Shown: positions 23,217-35,590 of the stretch, one piece after another
Numbering within the stretch: position 1 is the stretch's first letter
Layout: each line of letters starts with the position of its first letter
Origin: Malus domestica
Taxonomy: Eukaryota; Streptophyta; Magnoliopsida; Rosales; Rosaceae
Direction: 5' to 3'
DNA length: 64,000 nt
Assembly: GCF_042453785.1 (NCBI RefSeq)
Contig: NC_091673.1
Coordinates: forward strand, 69,501 to 133,500
Notes under the pieces: model-generated
Told to the model about the DNA's origin: nothing
What the model saw: the letters and a program-made list of their open reading frames with translations, nothing else
Database searches by the model: none
Program-made: the position numbers and the translations under genes

Positions 23217-26200
23217 ATGGTTATGGTAGAATATATGGACAACGTGAAGTTGGGAATGCTGGACGGTTTCTTGACGAGAAACCATCAAAAATCCCTGAAA
23301 TCCCTTTTCAGCCGCAACAAATCTCCCAATGCGAATGACAATGGAGACGACGACCCTTCCTCTGCTGCTCTCAATTCTCCAAAATCCATTCCTCAGCTCT
23401 CTCCTTTCGCTAATTCCGTCGTCTCTCGCTGTTCCAAGTCTGTCTTCCTCCCTCTCCCAGTCTCCCTCCTCTTTTTTTCTTTATTGTTATGAACATGCTG
23501 CTCTGTTATTTATTTATTATTTATTTTTTTCTTTTTACTTGGGTCGCTCGAGAAGCTTCTTCCCTTCCATTCCCTTTACAAGCATGTCCATTGTCCAAAA
23601 ACCAGCACTGCATTCATTTGTTTTGCCAATTCCACCCTATAATGCGACTGCACCCATCATTTTATATCAATTTTTTTATAGTTCTTCTTTGATTTGATTT
23701 TAGCATGCTGGTGCTGGTGTTTGGATATTACAAATCATATATCTGAATGAATGCCTCCGGTCCTTGATTTTTTTGGTCCATAACTATTACCTGGATGACG
23801 CAAAAAGAAAGATAAAATACACGTTCTTTTTACTATTTCTGCCCCTATTATTACTCTCCTCGTCATTGTTATCATCATCATCCAACGTAAAAACATTACA
23901 TCCATGAAATCCATAGATTTCGTTGTGATAGTAAGCATCTACTGCTATGTATTATTGGTTTATAGTCTAACCATGATTCATTAAAATACATCTATACAAT
24001 CTGTATCCTAGTAATCTTGACGCTAAATGCATCTCACCTGCTGCTGCAGGATTCTTCAAGTCCCTACTGAAGAACTACAGCATCATTTTGACACACAGCT
24101 ACCCGAGAGTGTTAAGGAACTTTTGACTTATGCCAGGAATTTTTTGGAATTTTGCTCATACCAAGCACTCCATATACTGAGCAGTCATCCAGATTATTTG
24201 AATGACAAGGAGTTCCGCAGCTTGACATTTGATATGATGCTTGCGTGGGAGTCGCCTAGTGTTGAGACTAAACCCCAAGACAAAGTGAGGCAGCCTCATT
24301 GTTATTTTGGATCACTAAGGGTTTCTTTTCCCCCCTATAATTTGTCAGAAACTCAAGTGTAGCTCTTAAATCTTATCTTCGTTTCTGTGAATGATCTTCA
24401 ACTGCAGGAAACTACTTGCAGTAACCAGGAAGTAGAAGACGAAGATGGCTGGTCAATTTTTTATTCAAGTTCTACGAATATGGCCGTGCAGGTTCTTTTT
24501 TCGTCAGTTTCCTCGTTTCTTTGTCTGCGATGAACACATTATTCCCATCTAACCGAGTTCTGTGCATAGAATGGGCTAGTTTCAACTTTCATCTTATTCA
24601 TTCAGTGTAGTTACTACTTTGAAAAACTAATTTGTGTTTCTCCTTCAGGTTGATGACAAGAAAACTGTTGGGCCAGAGGCCTTTGCACGAATAGCTCCTG
24701 TTTGTGCTGCTGTTGCAGATATAATAACTGTCCACAATCTTTATGATGCCCTCACAAGTTCTTCAGACCATCGACTTCATTTCCTTGTATATGACAAATA
24801 CATACGAAGTCTCGACAAGTATTTTTTTGGTCCTTTTAGTTATCATTGTGTGACTTACCACTGCGTTTTGTGGAACTGTTACTCAAAGTACATGAGAATT
24901 TAATCCTAGGTGCTTGTCCTGTGGTTGAATGTTAAGTTAAATTTGGAGCATGCATAGCCCATATGTGTTAGCCATAGTTCCAAACATACTTTTATGAAAG
25001 AAAAATGCTATACACGTAAACGGTTTATAAATTATGTTTGCACAAACTGATGCATATCATATGTGAAATAATCGGGGTCTGGCCATGCATGCACTTCACC
25101 TTGTGTGATGAGATGAAATTGGTGTATACCTCGTTAGTATGAAATGCATTATCCATTTCTCCTCTATGATTTCTTTTTAATTAAAAGGCGAAAATTTGTT
25201 TCGAATTTGGCATAGTGAAGTGGACAAGAATTCCACCATGATAGAAGAGAAAATATCCTATTTCTCGTCTATGGTAATTCTAGCTTTGGTTAGATTTTAA
25301 GGTTAGTAGAAGGCACACACATGCACATGCACATGTGCGCTCATCAGTTCCAGTGGCTATGGCATGTGGATTTTCTACTTTCTATCAAATATAACTAAAA
25401 AAGTGTTTGCCTTGTTATTGTGTCTCGTCGTTTAACCTTATTGATGTCAAATTTTTGTCTATTAATTAATGGCTCTTTTGCAGGGTCATTAAGGCTTCCA
25501 AAAATGCATTGGCCTCGTCCATTGAAAACCTTCAGCTTACAGAGGGAGAAATTGTCCTTGATGTTGATGGTACAGTTCCCACTCAACCAGTGCTGCAACA
25601 TATTGGCATGTCTCTGTGGCCTGGTAAGTGATTGTATTCGGGAAGGTGGATCTTGCGTTAAGTAAATTAGTTTTTAAAACCATAAACTTTAGAGCTAATA
25701 CAATTTGGAGACATGACTAAACCTTGGGAATGGTCTACTTCTTATATTATAAAACAAGAACCCCTCATGGCCTCCCTATAAATATTATTGGAGGGAGGAT
25801 TTTCTCCGAGTGATTTTGCTACAGCCCGTCATGGCCAAGTGACAGTTAAATTTTTTTTCATCTTTATCTTTCTACGTTTTTGGAAATCCTATAATAACCA
25901 GCTCTGCATCGTCCTAATGAGGACACCTTCCCCAATGAGCGGTAGGTCTCGGGTTCGAGACTTGGGAGCAGCCTCTCCATAAATGGGGGTAAGGCTAGCC
26001 GACATTCACCTCTCCCAGACCCTGCGTAAAGCGGGAGCCTTGTGCACTGGGTACGACCTTTATGCTTTATGTTCTTTTCCTGAAAACTTTGCTAAACAGG
26101 TTTGACTAATTCGGGTCATGGTCTCAATTATAGCAGGCTCCATTTTATGTATTAAAATTTTGTATTATATAGAAAACTGGAAAGTGTTGCTCATCCAATC

Positions 26201-28894
26201 TTTGTTTATCTAGGACGGTTGACACTTACCAATTCTGCACTGTACTTTGAATCATTGGGAGTTGGTTTGTATGAAAAAGCTGTTAGGTACGATCTGGCAA
26301 CAGATATGAAGCAGGTCATAAAACCTGAATTGACTGGACCATTGGGTGCTCGGCTTTTCGACAAAGCCATTATGTACAAGTCAACATCTGTGTATGTGAT
26401 ATATCTCGTCTAGCCTATATGGAACTTGTTTTACTCTATGATCGTGAGCTGACTCAATTTTTTTATTTGATTCTTTTATTCTTTATTTGCAGAGCAGAGC
26501 CAGTTTATTTGGAGTTTCCTGAGTTCAAAGGCAATTCTCGCCGGGACTATTGGTTGGATATTTGTCTTGAGATCTTGCGTGCACACAGGTTCATTCGGAA
26601 AAATAATCTTAAAGAGACTAAGAAATCAGAAGTACTGGCAAGAGCTATTCTAGGCATCATCCGATATCGTGCAGTTAGAGAAGCCTTCCATTTCTTTTCA
26701 TCCCATTATAAAACCTTACTTGCTTTTAACCTTGCTGAAAGTCTTCCAGGGGGGGACTTGATTTTGAAAACTTTGTCAAGTCGCTTGCTGCTTTTGAATT
26801 CCGGTGCTGCCCAACATGATCTTTCTGGGAGTCCACATGCAAAATGGCAGCCAAAACTTTCTCCAGTTTCACTTATAGCACTTACTCAACTTGGATTTAT
26901 GTTACAAAAAGATGTACATCTTGATGCAGAAGCAATAATAGTTGGAGATGTTTGTGTTGGTGAGATTAATCCCTTGGAAATGGCAGTGAAACAGTCAGTA
27001 CTGGACACAGGGAGGGCTGAAGCTGCACAGGCAACTGTGGAACAAGTGAAGGTGGATGGAATTGATACAAATGTTGCAATAATGAAGGTTAATATTCAAT
27101 TTCACTTGTTAAATTGGGGTTTCCATGCCAATATAACTTTTACCATTCTTACAAATTAGTAATAGTAAACAAAAGTGGATAGAAACATCTGAAAATTCCC
27201 TTGAAGAATGAATCTATTTGTAGTGCTTTTAGTTAGTGACATAGATTGCATTTGTTTTGTTCTTCATTGCTGAGGAAAAAGAAAGCAGTTTCTCCCTTCC
27301 CTAGCTGCTAAATATGATCTTCAATAGGCAACAAGTGCATTGTCACTCCTGCTCAACCAAAATATAGAAAAATTCGTTGAACCAGTGCAGTAATTCCAGA
27401 AACATGTATTGATGTGAGAACAAGTTACTGTGATTAAATTTTGTAGAATCTTTTTGTTACACTTGGGTGTTTTGTTTCTGCTTTAATGGAACCCCATATT
27501 AGTATGTGGATAGAGACAGAAGTACTGAAAACAGATTGTATGCAGCCATTAAGTTTTTTGGTTCCACCCTGTACCTTTTATATCTTTGGAAGTGCATCCC
27601 TTCACAACTTTTACTCTGGAGGTATAATGTTTGTACTGCTTATGTAAAGATTATTTTGTACTTGTAGGAACTATTGTTTCCAGTGATTGAATTAGCTAGC
27701 CGGGTTCAAGTTTTGGCATCATGGGACTACCCTTGTAAATCAACAGCGTTTCTGATGTTGAGCAGCTACTTTATATTAAGGTAACTTGTCTGTGACTGGA
27801 GATTTCTGTGCCTGGTTCCAAGAGTATGATTTATTTATTTATTGCCCCTTACGGGGAAAAATTACCTCTCTTTTCGCAGTACAAATGGAGAGCTGGCTGT
27901 TAAACCTGGACTGCCAGAGCATGGGGCCTCTTTGTTTTGAGTTTGAGCCCCACATGAACTTTACAGTCTGGGTTTAACCGACTCTGTCAAGTTAGTGCTG
28001 GAACTAGATAGGAGTTGGGTTCCCCTATTAGTTCCTTAAGAACAATTCTACTTTATATAGAGGAGTTTATTGCATGGTCCCCTCAATTGGTACTGCAAAT
28101 AGAGAGGGGTTGGGATTTCCCCTATTAATTGTTGCTTGTGTTGACCTAACTATCCCTCAATTCCCATTTCTTCTTTAGCTTTAGCTTGGATGGCCAGAAG
28201 TAATGTAATGTTAATTTTGTTGTACAGGGGTTGGATCAGATATATATTGCCATCAATTTTTGTATTCGTCGCGGTTGTTATGCTCCAGTGCAGGCACTTT
28301 AACAAAGGGAAACCTTTAGAACCATTCAGAATAACACCTCCCCATAACCGAAATGCAGTAGAGCAGCTGCTGACATTGCAAGAAGCCATCACTCAAGTTG
28401 AAGCATTACTTCGATCTGGGAATATTATTCTCTTGAAGATAAGAGCTCTCATGTTTGCGGTTCTTCCACAGGTATACTTTTGAAGCCATGCCAATTTATT
28501 CTTAAGCTCTCATAGGGCGGATTGGCCTGTTTGTATTTCCAACATGGTCGTGTAACATTAGAATTCAAATTTCTATTAGGAATTGGTTTTCTCTGTCCCG
28601 TCGATGCATTACATATCATAATTGGTATATCTGCAGGCAACGGACAGGATCGTTCTACTACTGGTTTTCATGGCAGCAGTGTTTGCATGTGTGCCATTGA
28701 AATATATAACTCTGCTAGTATTTCTGGAGGCTTTTACAAGGGAAATGCCATATAGAAAGGAAAGCAGCGACAGGTGGTTGAGGCGAATTAGGGAATGGTG
28801 GATCAGAATACCAGCAGCTCCGGTTCAACTCATTAAACCCGATGATCGCAAGAAAAAGAAATCACCTAACGATCGCAAGAAAAAGAAATCATAA
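23217..28894 (+). CDS. DUF639-family membrane protein, 745 aa
   Basis: Ten exons in frame: 23217-23437, 24050-24284, 24408-24491, 24649-24818, 25484-25623, 26214-26391, 26493-27087, 27668-27780, 28228-28471 and 28637-28894. Family landmarks: CSKILQVPTEELQHHFD, FLEFCSYQAL, GRLTLTNSALYFESLGVG (a PH/GRAM-like turn of phrase), and the large exon 7 with PVYLEFPEFKGNSRRDYW. Two hydrophobic clusters near the C-terminus (YILPSIFVFVAVVMLQ in exon 9; IVLLLVFMAAVF plus YITLLVFL in exon 10) suggest membrane anchoring. The tail repeats 'DDRKKKKSP' and 'NDRKKKKS', giving a strongly basic end. The family is plant-wide and has no established biochemical role. The start could be the second Met (23223). The exon 1 donor is 'aa|gtctgt'. 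Intron 5 holds an Au SINE. Confidence 0.92.
25905..26058 (+). mobile_element. Au-type SINE in intron 5 of the DUF639 gene
   Basis: Matches the copy at 4912-5080 nearly base for base from 'atgagcggtaggtctcgg' (B box 'ggttcgagac' at about 25953) to 'gtgcactgggtacgacc'. Its first 30 bp are diverged and I find no target duplication, so it looks older or rearranged at its head. Same strand as the host gene. Confidence 0.85.
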
Positions 28895-29508
28895 AACTTT
28901 GCGTACGGTACAAACAATGCTATCAGTACTAGGTTGTAAATGGCCAAATGTGGTTCTATTTCCAGTTCAATTCGTACCCTTGTTTATTTTTGTACACAAT
29001 ATCCAGTTAAACTTTACATAGATGGATAGGGTTCTGCAAATTCTATTGTGATAATAAGTACATTAGAAGGGGAAAAGGGGTGCGCACACTATTTTTTCTG
29101 TTACAGTGAAAAAAATCAAATATGACATTCTATTCCTATCTCATTAACCCGCATCCAACCATGTAGAATTGTAACAAGAACCAAAAACTACGAAAATAAC
29201 CATGCTGCTTCAGGTTCATGAGGGTAGTACCTATACCCACATCAGCTCCACCTTCATCGACTTTTGCTTGTATGGAACAGGGGTATCAGCGAGACAATAA
29301 CTCTACCAACGAGCCCAGGTTTCAAATTTGGCCACTACATTTTAAGTTTCGGCCCCTTTTTTAAATTTTAGGCAAACTTAAAATGGCAAATTGAATTTAG
29401 CATTGATGTTTTCGCTGGCTTACAGACAAAACCCCGTACAAAACCTAAAATATGAAAAGCAAGGGGTGTGTTTAAGACATAATGAGTAGAGATTATGCAT
29501 TTTTTCCA

Positions 29509-32258
29509 TTAAACGTTATCTGGCCAAAACTCCCTGAAAAAGGCACGCTCAAATTCTCTCTCCTGCAAATTTTTCTCTAACTCCTGCATCTTCTTCATCT
29601 TCTTGGAGAGTCCCTTGCCTTTTCTTGATTGCCCCTCCTAAACACCAACAGCATAATTAGTAGTGCAAGAGTGTAGCCGGTTATAATGGTCAGCTTAACT
29701 TCGCTCTTCCTTCTATGATATATTGTCTAAATCATTGATCCACCACCTTTCTTTTTCAATAATTCTAAAAAGAGTTTCTTATTGATTGCCTCGGAGTTAC
29801 GTGTTTAGAAGAAGACGAGTTGATGAACAACAATATTTTTAAAAATAAGCTCCATCGTCTAAGTCCTGTGTAACTTCATATTTTTCTAACTATTTTCATC
29901 ATGGAAAACAGGAAATCAAACAAAAAAGAATTCGGTTTCTGAAATATTGATACACATGCAAATGAACTCACCTGGTCATTTTTTTTATTCAAGGCAGTAG
30001 AATCAGGGGGCTTTAGCGCCTTCTTTAACTTTTCTGCTCCCAGGCCCCGTTTATTATTCTTTAAGTAAGTCTGTACAGGCTCTAACCTTCCCTGTTTCAT
30101 AGAAATAAACTAGTTAGATATCCCGTCTAAAAAACTAGTAGCACTTAGCAGTTAGCACGTACTTACGATAAACTCGCTAAACCCCATTCCATGCATCAAT
30201 GATTTTCACGTGCACCGAATAAGCCCACCAGGCTTGGATTGAATTGATATTATTTACCTTGCACTTTGTATTAGTGCCTGACAACTATTTCAGCCCATTG
30301 ATGCGTAGTGGTTACCAAAATGAACTTGTTCTATTACTTTCTTTTTTTTTTTGGTTGAAAACTTGTTCTATTACTTGATTAATGGTAATGCTACCTACTG
30401 CATGTAGCAATGGTAGTGGAGGTATCACCAGAACAATAGTGGTAGCGGCTTCAGTGGTGATCCTAATGGTGTTGTTAGGTCATAGTTGTAACAGAAGTGG
30501 ACCAGAGTTGTGGCTTTGGACATTACAATATCACCCTTCTTATGGAACTATGTATTCCACATGCAAGGAAGATGTATGCTTAACAGAAAACAATCTGATA
30601 CTCTTGGATCCGTATTACAAACAGTTTTCTATGCATATCTAAAATGTGTCCTTTTCTAAAGTATGCTTGTTGGGGTTCATACCTTGGGTACTAGAATGTG
30701 TCCTTTTCTGCAACTGGAGTACAATTATACAAGCATACACAATTGACTGTCTCAATGATTGTTGACCGATCACAAAATAAGCTCATGCATGATTTCAAAA
30801 CAAAATTAGTTGAAAATCACATGCATAACATAGAATTGAGAAAGCAGTTCAGACAAATAAAGAGGTTACGTGTCAATTTCTATAACTACTCAGAACACTA
30901 CAACAGTCATGTTCAGGAATCCAGAAAAAAGTAAGTCAACAGAAACCAAAGCTTACACAAACAAGCGAAGGTGAAGGATAGTAATATACTAATAAAGAGG
31001 TTACTTGTTGAAGTAAAGTAGGAGTGAAGAAATCAGAAAGATGCTAATATATTAACCTGCTCAGAAATCCCAAGACCAGTTCCTTCTTTCCAACCATGTT
31101 TCTTCAAAAGCTGCACAAGATCACCCACAAGACAGTGAATGCATGACCAAAGCAAAAGGAAGAATAACATTGAAAACAAAGAAAAGAACTATAAATAGAA
31201 AGACAATGGGGGAATACCTGAAAGCCTATATTGGAGGAATTGATGGCTGTTGATGAACAACTTGAAGACATCATGCCGTTTCCCATACCTTCTTCCTCCT
31301 GTACCAAATGCATGAAGCTATTGTTCTGAGGTTAAGAGATAACAAATAATAATATACTACTCTGGCAGCTCTCCAATGGTTTTATACAAACTGGGTTATG
31401 TTTGCGTCTTATCATTTTCCTCAAAATTCCGATTTTCTCATTCTTTCACTTAGATTTACAAAGAAATTATCACTTACATCATTGGTGCACATTCTGTTGT
31501 AACATGCGGTCTCGTTTAGTTTGCTTATGCACGCTTCTCTTACAATGGATTCAAAAACTAGTCTTCTAAGTTTCTTTAGCTCTTGCCCGCTTTTATGATT
31601 TTCTTGTGCATAATTTGTTTAGGAGCCTAAACACAAGCTCACAGGTCCTAAAAAGGAGAAGAGCTGAAGTTTAAAAACAAACCAGAAAGCAGCAACAGCA
31701 AATGAAGCTAACCTTTTCATACTTTCGTCGACTAGAATCTGAAATTTCAGAAACCGGCAAGAATTTATTTGTTGAAGTATCTGCTCCTATGCCGCGTTTG
31801 TTGTCCTTCAAGTAAGCTTGAATAGGCTCTAGCCTACGCTGTTGACATGATAAACATACTCACTCAGCTATGAACAAAACATAAACACATAAACACACAA
31901 ACATGTAAATATATATATATATATAGCTATATGTTCCGTGTGGTTTTAAATTAGATTTAACATATAACTTTTCTTGGCTGGAGCCTGGAGCCTGGAGGTA
32001 TTAAGAAAAATTAATGGTTGATTGTACATAACGACGGATTTGATAAAATAAAGAGCTGCATCTGCTTCTTCAAAAGCTGCCTCCCAATTCTAATAACATA
32101 TAATCACTTTAATATAAAAATTAATTCGAATCCTAATTTCGTACAAACGCTACAGCGGCTACAAGTCAGTGGATACCTACCTGAAACCCAATATTGGAGG
32201 AGTCTATAGCTGGAGCTGAAGAAGATGACCGCACCGTTACCGCCTCCTCCTCTCCCAT
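29509..32258 (-). CDS. G-patch domain protein with internal duplication, 195 aa
   Basis: Six exons in frame: 32181-32258, 31713-31838, 31218-31298, 31057-31110, 29972-30091 and 29509-29637; all joints are phase 0. G-patch proteins bind RNA or activate DEAH helicases in splicing and ribosome maturation. The core is SSNIGFQ plus LLKKHGWKEGTGLGISEQ, followed by GRLEPVQTYLKNNKRGLGAE. A basic coiled tail, GLSKKMKKMQELEKNLQE, ends in FFREFWPDNV. The layout recalls the Arabidopsis D111/G-patch protein At5g26610 (from memory). An earlier copy of the module, exons 1 and 2 (IDSSNIGFQ, then RRLEPIQAYLKDNKRGIGAD), lacks the glycine-rich core. A broken trace of that core exon lies in intron 1 at 32056-32076. 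If an unseen exon is used, the product would differ. Confidence 0.85.
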
Positions 32259-33488
32259 GAACACACAGATGATTGATGGCTTTCGGCCAGTTTTTCCTTT
32301 CTTTCTTTTCCCTTTAACCAAAAGAAGGAAAAAATACATAAAAGTCGGGCTAAATTTGCCCAGCCCTAAATTATTGGAGCGCTGGTGGACCAACCCAGTT
32401 ATTTTCTCATCCCATTATAATTTGAGTGTTTTGTTCCCCTTTAACGTTAAATTTCACCTGCTATAAAAATTTAAAATTATAATGTTATTTTCCCACTACT
32501 ATTAATTTCTAAGATAACTTCTAATATGTTATTTTTTCACTCACTATTATTTCAAAAAATTAAAATGTTATTTTTCTAACAACGAACTCTTCTTTAACAA
32601 TAATTCATCAGCAACTAAATGACTCTCCACATACTCTGTTGTTGTGTGATTATGCACTCTAATAACAATCATCATTAGCTTCTTACACTTTGGTTGGAAA
32701 TGGCATCCATATTTTTCATTCTATAAATCCTTCTATCTTCATGTTTTATTTCTTTTTGGCCAATACAGTTTACATAGTGTTCATTATTTTCACAGATTTT
32801 AGTTCTGGGTGATTTGAGTCCAACGTTGAGTTCATGAATCTTCAATCCACATATTTACATTTCCAAAACTCAAATATAAGTTTTGACTTCAATCATTTCT
32901 CTTCCAATACAAAGACTTAAATCTTAAAACGCTAAATGTAAGATGACCATCATCATGTTAATTTTTTTCATCGCTATAAAGTATGTGAATATCAGTCATT
33001 TTTTTCCAAATTATTTACAATACGTTGGGAGTGAAAACATTCACATTGGCAAACGGCCTCGTGCTTATGAGTTGGAGTGCATTCATAAAAAAATATAAAT
33101 TTTTAAAAACTTTAGAACATTTCAAATGGGGATGTCAAATTAAAATGAAATTTGACATTTTTATAATTGATGTGCCAAATAATATTTTGTAAAATCCACT
33201 GTTCCAACTGAGATGTCAAATTTGTTAATAATAAAATAATTAACAAGTGAAGAAACAAAAAAGAAATATGTGAGCCCAATATTAAAATAAAATAAATTGG
33301 CGTTGCCTTCAAATTTAACAACAAAGTAGAAATAACAAAACATGTAAGATTTTAGTATCTTCTAACAAAGTGAAGAAATTTCTTTTTAATGTTCCTCCAC
33401 AGTCTCTCATCCTTTGGAATCAGACGATCGACTTTTTTTTTTTCTTTCCATCAAAACAGACTACATGGAATTTTGACATATAGTTTAA
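32259..33488. other. Intergenic, AT-rich
   Basis: Holds the G-patch gene's probable promoter near 32259-32450. No further gene seen. Confidence 0.4.
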
Positions 33489-34284
33489 GGAGGTGTATTC
33501 AATTGAAAATTTAAGATATTTTAATGGATATATAAATCCATGGATTTTTATAGAGTTTAATTGATTTGTAGATATTCTATATAAAAATTTTATTCAATTC
33601 CCTCAAAATCTCATGGGAAGAGGTGAGATTTGTAGATGCTTAAAATATATTACAAAATCTCTCAAATTCCCTTTAATTCCTCTATTTTTCCAAATTATTT
33701 AAATTCAAATTATAATTGAATACACTTGGAATGTTATAAACTTCTTTAAAATTCTAATTGAATACACATGTATTTCTAAGGATTTTAATAAACTATATTA
33801 AAATCCTGATTGAATACACATTGAATTTCAGATAATCACTTAAAATCCTGATTGAATACCCCTAGATTCATTAAAAGAATTTGTTGATGCACAAAACCGG
33901 AGGTCTTGGAACAACGTAAATCCAACCGTGAATCTGCAAGTAGTGTAAATAACACAAGATTTATCGTGGTTCACCCCAATGTTTGGGCTACGTCCACACT
34001 GATATTGTATTTCTCTGAGAGGATTGTGAGGGAGAGAACCTCTGTAATGTGAGAAGGGATGTGAGAGGGTGAGAGGGCTTCAGGCCTAAGAGTTGGTCTT
34101 CTCTAATTGTGAGGGTGAGGAGTCCTTTTATAGAATAAGGGCTCCTCACTTATTACATATTTGCCCATTCCATAATTACATTTAAGTCCCCCGAGTATTT
34201 GTACGAGATCTGAATACGGATGCCCTAAGTATGGTATAAACAAAATTAAAATCCCTCAAAATCCAAATTGAATAAACCCCCTAA
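33486..34284. mobile_element. MITE (PIF/Harbinger-like ends) with a nested solo LTR
   Basis: Left end 'ggaggtgtattcaattg' at 33489; the reverse complement of the right end at 34281 reads 'gggggtttattcaatttgg'; both are flanked by 'taa'. Repeats of 'aaaatcctgattgaatac' inside (33780-33863) suggest two MITE copies or internal duplication, and 33863 is an alternative right end. An LTR sits at 33882-34242. Confidence 0.5.
33882..34242 (-). mobile_element. Solo LTR (fossil), 361 bp
   Basis: TG...CA ends ('tgttgatgcac' to 'ggtataaaca'). On the minus strand there is a TATA-like 'ttctataaaagg' and then the 'ggacgtagcccaaac' and 'ggtgaaccacg' phrases that also occur near 2766 in the window. Flanks 'gaatt' and 'aaatt' are a possible imperfect 5-bp duplication. 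No primer site or coding part adjoins it, so it is read as a solo LTR. Confidence 0.6.
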
Positions 34285-34417
34285 AAATGCTCTTACATGT
34301 ATATAAGTGAATTAATATCGAAATCTTTTATGAGTGTATTTGTGCTAATAGAAAAACCCATGTATATGTATTACAGGGGTTTTCGCTTTTAGCGAAATAA
34401 TAGAATAAATTTTTTTT

Positions 34418-35246
34418 GGCTAAATATCCAAAATGGTCTATGAGATTTGCATAATCAATAGAAATGGTCATTGAGATTCAAAATCAATATAAATGGTCTC
34501 TGAGATTGTTCACCATCCATGATTTTAGTCTTTCCGTTAAAAACCCTTCGAGCAATTTTCCAAGCTTTGTAACTCAATCGATTCTTACCAAATTCGATCC
34601 ATAATATATTAAAATGAAGATAGGAAAATGTAGAACAAGATTATACCTATTTGGAAGCCCAATGTTTGCCGGAGATGCCCGAAAAGTAGCCTGAAAGGTG
34701 ACTGGTTCACAAGAAAACTGGAAAACTCAACGGCTAACTCACCTTGTTTTGGTTGGAAAACGACTCGAAAGTGGTTAACTATTTTCGAGTTAGCTACTTT
34801 TGAGCCGTTTTCCGGCCAAAACACAACCATTTAGCCGTCGAGAAAGGTACCATTATATTCGTCTCATTGAGAAATATGATTTTCGTTTTTGAATCACTCG
34901 ATTTCGTTGAGTATTGAAGAAGTTATGAATGTTTAAAGTTTACCTAGTTTCAGGCAAACCAGTTACCTTTCAGGCTATTTTCCGGCCATCTTCGGCAACC
35001 ATTAGGCTTCCAAATAGGTATAATCTTGTTCTACACTTTTCTATATTCATTTTGATATATTATGGGTCGAATTTGGTTAATAATCGATTGAGTTACAAAA
35101 CTTTGAAAATTGGCCAAAGAGTTTTTAATAGAAGAACCAAAATTATGGATTGTGGACAATCTCAGGGACAATTTCTATTGATTTTGAATATCATGGACAA
35201 TTTCTATTGATTATGCAAATCTTATGACCATTTTGGATATTTATCA
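34418..35246. mobile_element. Large foldback (Mutator-like) element, about 830 bp
   Basis: Two arms of about 370 bp run inverted around a centre near 34830. Outer ends share 'aaatatccaaaatgg'; further in both hold 'tcaatcgatt', 'ccaaattcga' and 'aagattatacctatttgg' (left) with their complements at 34980-35110. No ORF. The flanks are T-rich on both sides, so a target duplication cannot be judged. The outer part matches the MITE at 18514-18885. Confidence 0.75.
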
Positions 35247-35555
35247 TTTTTTTATTTTTAAAAAAGAAAACTAATAAAAATGGTTTGAAAACTTTGAATT
35301 TTAACGAAAATGACAAAATAAAAGGTAAAATGAATAGTATCAAAATTGATTTTTTAGTGTAAAAATATGATTTTTTATTAAAATAAACAGTAGCAAAATT
35401 TTTGTTATTATTATTATTTTTTATTTTATTTTTTATTTTTAAGGACAGGTCCCACCCATCCCATCCGTTTATTTGGTAAATGCGTAATTGGCAACTCACG
35501 CAGGCGCAGCTCGTGTAATTTCGTAGGTTTCGTCTCTCGTTTGGGTTTGTTGCTG

Positions 35556-35564
35556 AAACCCTAA
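35556..35564 (+). promoter_or_regulatory. Telobox in the PP6 5' leader
   Basis: 'aaaccctaa' 27 bp before the start codon. Teloboxes are common near transcription starts of plant growth-related genes. Function here is inference. Confidence 0.45.
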
Positions 35565-35590
35565 ACAGAGAGGAGAAGGAAGAAGAAGAG

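Noticed and set aside
30382-30934. Small ORFs between G-patch exons
   Set aside because: Lie in a long intron on the opposite strand, with no exon-like boundaries or homology I know.
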